Source: Spirogloea muscicola (lineage: Eukaryota; Streptophyta; Zygnematophyceae; Spirogloeales; Spirogloeaceae). From it: a stretch of 24,699 bases of DNA. The position numbers and the translations under genes were made by a program. The stretch lies in assembly GCA_009602725.1 (NCBI GenBank), contig WELB01000421.1, forward strand, positions 12,742-37,440, given 5' to 3'. Numbering within the stretch: the stretch's first letter is position 1; each line of letters begins with the position of its first letter. This document shows positions 19,944-24,699 of the stretch, in pieces. Below the pieces are notes generated by a model. That model made no database searches. It had not been told where the DNA came from and saw only the letters and a list, made by a program, of their open reading frames with translations.

Positions 19944-21990
19944 GGCAGAGCCACAGAGGGGCACTGGACTGGTCATCCTCTTGCGCAAGTTCTCAGGCAA
20001 CTATTATGGCACTTAAGAAAATCGCATGCTTGTGTCTTCTCGTGTTCACTGTGTCCTGCACCGATCCGATGTAGCTTGTGTTTACTAAAGGTGCCGATGG
20101 GTTTAGGGATAGGGACGAAATTGCAGAAGCAGCAACCTATGATGAAGTACCTTACACGCACTTGTCAGGGTTTGTGGGTGGTTGCTGATCATGACACTCG
20201 TTATAATAGTCCTTGCTATTCTCGTTCGTTTGGTCATGGCTTGCTATTACTTGTTATTATCTCTCGCGGTTGTTCCTGCGTAATGCAGCCTACCTGAATG
20301 ATGACGTATATCAGTTGAATCGACCCTACATTGTGCTCTCCAGGCTTGCTTTGATCCTACACAAGCTAAGGGAAGCCTACTTCTGCTAGCCAATCAAGGC
20401 CTTGTCTCGATCGTCAATCTACTCACCATCACTTGCCTCCAACGTTGAGTTTCTCTGTGTAGTTGTAGCTGGCCCCAGCATAAGTGACATTTTCCCACAC
20501 TGGCTTCTTCACAGACCTGCTGACATGTGGCTGCTGCAATGAACAAGTGGCGCATCACTGACAAAACTAGCTGGGTGCGTTGTTGTCGTGCTAGCGCCCC
20601 AGTAGCGCAGCATGGCGGCCAGGCGAACTGGACTTAAGAAGCCTCTTTGGCGTGCCACGCATGGAGGAGCGATACTTGTCCTACCATGAGATGGTAGTCG
20701 GAGCACAGCGAATTAGGCAGAGCGTCCACATTGCGCATTGTGGCAGCAAGGGTCGGGCAGCATTACGAGCTTGTTGGGTACAATGCAGAACTTGGCTACC
20801 ACAAGGTGCGATATATCGTTGATTGTGGGGCAGTCAGAGGGGCGCAGCAGGAGACTGAGGAGCAAGCTGCATGCTTGAGAGCACGGGCTTTGAGCTCGAG
20901 ATTTGCAGACAGTTGGCCCTGAGCAAGGCCCGGGTGTTCGCTCAAGGGCTCAGTAAGCAGCCCCGTTACAGCCTTTTTTCAGGTAGCCAGCCGACCAGTA
21001 TGGCTGCCGTCCAGATTATGGACACGCTGAGGGAACCCACATAGTCAGATCTGATTCGAAGGATTGTCCATCCAACCGTTTAGAGGTACATATTCAGTAA
21101 AGTAAATGAACAGAACTTGTGTACTAATGACAAGCTCCTGCTTGTGTAAGCTAGGGTTTAGGCTCTTCCTAGCTTCCCAGCCAGGACGGACAAGGACTGA
21201 TTTCGATGTCTCCTAGTGACCCCAACTTCCGAATGGCTGTCGCGACTTGTCAGGCCTGCCCCTGAAATTGAGGTCAATGGCAGGCGCCTAGTCCAAGTCG
21301 TAGCTGTTCCTTCAGCCACGCCGCAACAACAGTTCTAGTGAGCAAGGACCTTGTGGCCAACAAGCTGCTCTGTGACTACTGTCCATGTCGAGGCTGGCCC
21401 TTGTGAAGAACTTACCCTGTAATATGTGATTGCGGACCCTCCCTCACCTCAATACGCGCTTACCTGCCGAGATCCTCGACTTGTCCAAGTTGTCCATGTT
21501 GCCTCGGCACTCATTGCGGCATGGCTTGGCTCCGGTGAGAATTGCATAAATCTGGCGGCCTTCATTTTATTAGCCAACAGTGCTTGCTTCTACTCCCCTG
21601 TAAATCTGGCACTGAACAACGCAGCAGCTACATTCACGGCGCTGATGCTCTCCCTGGTGATGCTCTCTGTACATCGGACTGTCAAGAGACTGGCAGCTCC
21701 ACGATTAGTGGAGCTGCAATCTCGCACCCTTTATGTGTGCCTTCAGGGCCTTCAGAGTAGGCTGCCCGGTGGTACGTCCTGCCATACCTAAGCTGGTGCT
21801 GGGCTGAACTTCGCTCCTCTGAGATGGAAAGGAAAGCCGCAGTTGCCTTCCGAGCAGACTCTCTCATTGCAGGCGGTAGGTGAAGCGAGCCGACCAAGAA
21901 GCGCATAGCATCAGCAGGATTGCGTCTGCAGGCGGCTTGCTCGTGACTGCGCCGCTGGTCCATGCGGAACATCTTAGCACTCAGGCTCCC
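19944..21990 (+). other. Scattered exon-like fragments
   Basis: Several plus-strand pieces look coding but cannot be linked. One lies near 20090-20170 (GFRDRDEIAEAATYDEVPY). Another lies near 20300-20390 (YLNDDVYQLNRPYIVLSRLA). A third lies near 20650-20750 (RMEERYLSYHEMVVGAQRIR), followed in another frame by HYELVGYNAELGYHKVRYIV near 20760. The last is the 121-codon frame 21426-21791 (ALIAAWLGSGENCINLAAFI, hydrophobic). The frame changes between pieces. The third has a faint Tudor-like look (GYHKVRYIVDCG), which I would not defend. This is probably an eroded gene region. Confidence 0.25.
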
Positions 21991-21991
21991 T

Positions 21992-22040
21992 CAGACCTTG
22001 TCCTTTCTTTTGGGCTGGCCTTTTGCAGCCACCAGTCAAT
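21992..22040 (+). repeat. Hairpin repeat, type I copy
   Basis: CCTTGTCCTTTCTTTTGGGC is followed by TGGCCTTTTGCAGCCACC. It lies 36 bp before the type II unit at 22076, so the two types are side by side here. Confidence 0.7.
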
Positions 22041-22075
22041 CTGGCCGCGCTTTCTCCCCTTTAAGATACTGAGCA

Positions 22076-22216
22076 GCCATCTGCATCTCCCTCTGCACCA
22101 TCTTGCACTTTGTAGTGTAGTCCTTTTTCAGCACCTCTTTCTTTGGCTTTGAACATTGTCCATTCTTTTTGGGTTGGCTTTGCCAGCCCCTCTTCTCAAT
22201 GGGCGAGCACCTTCTT
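22076..22216 (+). repeat. Type II repeat, near-identical to 13746-13886
   Basis: This is the partner of 13746-13886, with 139 of 141 positions identical by eye. The differences are CTCTGC against CTTTGC and GGGTTGG against GGATTGG. Direct orientation, 8330 bp apart. Confidence 0.88.
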
Positions 22217-23460
22217 TAAGAGGGCAGGGAAGCTTCACCTTGGCAGCCCTGTCCTCTATGACATAGCCAAGCCTAGCCACTTGAGCAGCCCTGGGCCAGC
22301 TGCCTAGCTTGCTTCCTTTGTACTTGGCCGCTCTGGCCTTTTGTCACTCAAGACGGTCTTCCCCCTTCCATCCCTTGGGGGAACTCTGCCCTTCGTGGAC
22401 CTAAAGGATTCCTTTCAAACAGGGCGTCAAGCTTAAAACTCTCTCTCTTACTCCACTCGATCCGCCGGACCTGGCCCGTTTCAACAGTCCTGCTAGTTAT
22501 GCCACGAAGACGGCCGCCTGCAGGCCGACAGTCTGCTGTCACTTGCCGCAGTGGAGGTCCTGCTGCAAATCTGCTTTTCTTTCATAAGGGAAGGCAGCAT
22601 GCACAGAGCTGATGATTACGTGTAGCAATCATTCAGCTCAGAAGTCCATCTATACTCGGGCCACTGTGCTTGCTCTGCATTGTGAGTTGATACTGCAGAA
22701 AAGTGCGTCAGTGCAATGCAACACTATTTGGGCCTGGGAGCAAGTTCTTCCAGGGTATCGTCTTCTAAGCCAGGCACCATTGTCAGGTGCAAGTTGGAAA
22801 TATGCAGCTACTTGTGAGACTGACTTGCTGCCCGTGGAACTTATGCATCTGTAGGAAACTCGTCCATCAGATGAATATATCGTGGCGACACTCACATTGG
22901 GGACGAATGTAAGCTGAGAAAAGCAGAGACTAAGACTAGGAACGAACAAGGTGTGGACAATGCATATCGGCCTTGTATGACCAACTTCCCGCCTCCAAGA
23001 GCTTCAAAATTTGGGCTGTTGTCATCCAGGATAAGAGCGAATTGAGTCCAGCCGCAAGTGTAGCCAGCTGCCAAGCCTCGTCACAATTAACAAGATGCAA
23101 ATTTTGCAAATGTACCAGCAATTACAGGCCACTACGAGACGTACACCAGGGCGGAGTGGCAGCACCAATGCAACCCACGTATGCAGGGCACTAGCTTACC
23201 AGTCATTCAAACACAACACGTTCTGAAGCGGTCAAGAGACACTCTTCCCGCTCTGTCTGACCCAAACACTACACCCACACCCTCAGCCTTTACCAGCATT
23301 TAGACAGAAGGTTATGTCTTTTGCACTTGTCAATCTACCTGCCACCGAAAGGGGGATCAAAACCGCAGCTTTCTGATGTTTCAAGGATGAAGAGCCACTT
23401 TCTGTGCAAGCAGAACCGAAGCATATTAGGAATCATGCAGTCGAGTATCGTTTTACCTGT

Positions 23461-23483
23461 GCCTGCATGCTGATTATGCAGGC
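23461..23483. repeat. Short perfect hairpin
   Basis: The arms GCCTGCAT and ATGCAGGC at 23461-23468 and 23476-23483 flank a 7-nt loop. No role is evident. Confidence 0.6.
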
Positions 23484-23931
23484 ATTGAAGCTCACATAAT
23501 TGAAGATAGTCACCGTCATAGGTAGTCAGCACAGACGTAGTCATCAGGTTTGTCTGAAATTTTTTTGTGAGCATTGCCGCCCGAATTGGACAACAACATG
23601 TGCTATTTGTCAGGCTGTGGTACGACATGTTCTTTGTTTCAGTCGATCAAGTCACACCTCTGGGGGAAATGCTCTAGGTAGGTAGTTGAAGCTTAACCCA
23701 TCCTTCACCTAAATCCTTAAGCCCGCTGCCCTGCTTCACCCCCCCTTGGAAGCGAGCTCTCTATAGAAGGAAGCTTCTGAAGAATCAGAATCACACTGGA
23801 ATCTGGAGGAGTCAGGCCCCCAAATTTCCTGCGTCCGAGGCTGCCATTGGTGTGGACTTGCAGTGCACTCCCTCCAGCGGCGCGCGCGACTACCCGGGTA
23901 GGGGCTGCTAATTTGTGGGATTTCTTCTAGT

Positions 23932-23949
23932 GTAACCCACGTGGGTTAC
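23932..23949. promoter_or_regulatory. 18-bp palindrome containing a G-box
   Basis: GTAACCCACGTGGGTTAC is a perfect palindrome whose centre, CCACGTGG, is the plant G-box bound by bZIP and bHLH factors. It lies about 360 bp before the open frame at the right edge. Two similar CCCACGGG-CTGTTG units follow at about 23951-23990. Confidence 0.5.
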
Positions 23950-24311
23950 GCCCACGGGGCTGTTGTGGGCCCCATCCCCACGGGCCTGTTGAGGCTCCAT
24001 TTCAGAAACTCGCGTCCGAAAGGAGCCGCCACCCGAGCGGGCAATGTGGGGGTTCTCAAAAGCAGGGAGGTATCTCGACTCAAGATCCAAGAATCTCCCT
24101 GGAATCTGCAAAGTTACCCTGCTTCGGAGCGCCCATCCCGGGGGGGTGGGCCTGGCCCAGGTCACGGCACCGCCCGCACGGGCAATTGGATGCGGGCGAC
24201 AACAAACGTGCCTTACAAAGCACCACATGGCCCATTTGACACCGACCCCCAGCTAGCCCCCCCCCCCAACCCACCCATCGTAGCCGCCCGCCCAGATCTC
24301 ACGTTTCCGCA

Positions 24312-24699
24312 ATGACCGCCGCAGAAGGCGCCGCTATTCGCAGCAAAGTTCCACGAGTTGGCCCTCGCCTCAGAGCGCAGAGTTCACCTATACACTTTCT
24401 TCATACCTGTACATGCCGCTATTGGACCGATAAAATGGCCAACAGCGACATGTATTTAACAGAGGCTTATGGAAAAGGCACTCCACGAACTAGTGGACAA
24501 AGAACAGCTGAACACGGTCTATCGGCCCCCCCTCCTGATGAAGCTTCTGATATCCTCAGCCTGCCTCTTCTCGATGTGAAGCGCGTGCCGGACCTCGGGC
24601 AAAGAATTCCGCCGGGAATCGCGGTGCCGCCCTCGTGCCCGGCCTCAGCCGCGAGCGGCGGCGGCGGCGGCGGCGGCGCTTGCGGGGCCGATGGCGGCG
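24312..24699 (+). CDS. Partial open frame running off the right edge
   Basis: The frame is open from the in-frame TGA at 24237 to the end of the window, with ATGs at 24312 and 24435. It has at least 129 codons from the first. From the second ATG it reads MANSDMYLTEAYGKGTPRTS, then DILSLPLLDVKRVPDLGQRI, then a Gly run encoded by a GGC repeat at 24656-24676. The composition before the Gly run looks like real protein. The minus strand is also open over much of this sequence, giving a Pro run, so strand is not certain. I do not recognise the family. Splicing or the true start cannot be judged without the downstream sequence. Confidence 0.4.
   Translation, partial: MTAAEGAAIRSKVPRVGPRLRAQSSPIHFLHTCTCRYWTDKMANSDMYLTEAYGKGTPRTSGQRTAEHGLSAPPPDEASDILSLPLLDVKRVPDLGQRIPPGIAVPPSCPASAASGGGGGGGACGADGG

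Larger units (their letters stand above)
22217..24239. other. Stretch without a supported gene
   Basis: Only short overlapping open frames are present. One plus-strand piece at 23500-23685 has two close Cys pairs (FFCEHC and CAIC) that hint at a zinc finger but has no support beyond that. A hairpin with 8-bp arms lies at 23461-23483. The final 500 bp are C- and G-rich and include the palindrome at 23932; they may be the promoter of the gene at the right edge. Confidence 0.35.

Noticed and set aside
20731-20922. Tudor-like domain
   Set aside because: The reading GYHKVRYIVDCG is suggestive, but it is short, the frame breaks on both sides and aromatic-cage residues cannot be placed.
23335-23628. 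GTGKT motif read as an ATP-binding P-loop
   Set aside because: The minus-strand frame contains AGTGKT, but the residues around it do not form a Walker A context (GxxxxGKT) or any known ATPase fold.
1-24699. CRISPR array, tRNA or rRNA genes
   Set aside because: No regularly spaced identical repeats were seen; a scan for the tRNA B-box motif GGTTCGA gave nothing with a matching acceptor arm, and no rRNA-like blocks were recognised.

Overview
The window looks like nuclear DNA of a streptophyte, most likely a non-seed land plant or a streptophyte alga; I could not settle the lineage. The reasons are a WRKY transcription factor gene, GT..AG introns of about 50-300 bp, Ty1/copia debris and long gene-poor stretches packed with a short dispersed hairpin repeat. 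There are no prokaryotic operons, CRISPR arrays, or rRNA or tRNA genes that I can see.

Layout. 1-2500 is non-coding and repeat-rich. 2555-3917 (+) carries a gene of unknown family (gene A): its last two exons join in phase, while its 5' part changes reading frame. 3918-7385 holds no intact gene, but contains a decayed Ty1/copia fragment (5168-5930) and a cluster of three inverted repeats (6981-7174). 7386-8949 (-) is the clearest gene, a two-exon WRKY factor of 446 aa with an atypical zinc-ligand spacing, followed upstream by a GC-rich island (about 9200-9720). 11733-12346 (-) holds two exons of a helical protein (gene C). A GC-rich block at 12757-13170 could be its promoter or an exon on the other strand. 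13200-17880 is dense in the hairpin repeat. 17909-18869 (+) is a predicted three-exon gene (gene B) whose second exon ends in the same helix, and at the same intron phase, as the gene C exon. The two therefore look like inverted paralogues. 18870-21790 contains further exon-like pieces, one a tidy two-exon ORF (19539-19943) and others broken by frameshifts. 21990-22220 is a repeat block with a near-identical copy of 13746-13886. From 24312 an open frame runs off the right edge.

The most notable features are the hairpin repeat family, with two alternative right halves and copies that avoid the gene-bearing segments; the WRKY domain with WRKYGRK and C-X8-C-X23-H-X-H; and the B/C helical family. 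Apart from the WRKY protein and the copia fragment, no protein could be named with confidence. Exon models are hand-made from splice consensus and phase only.
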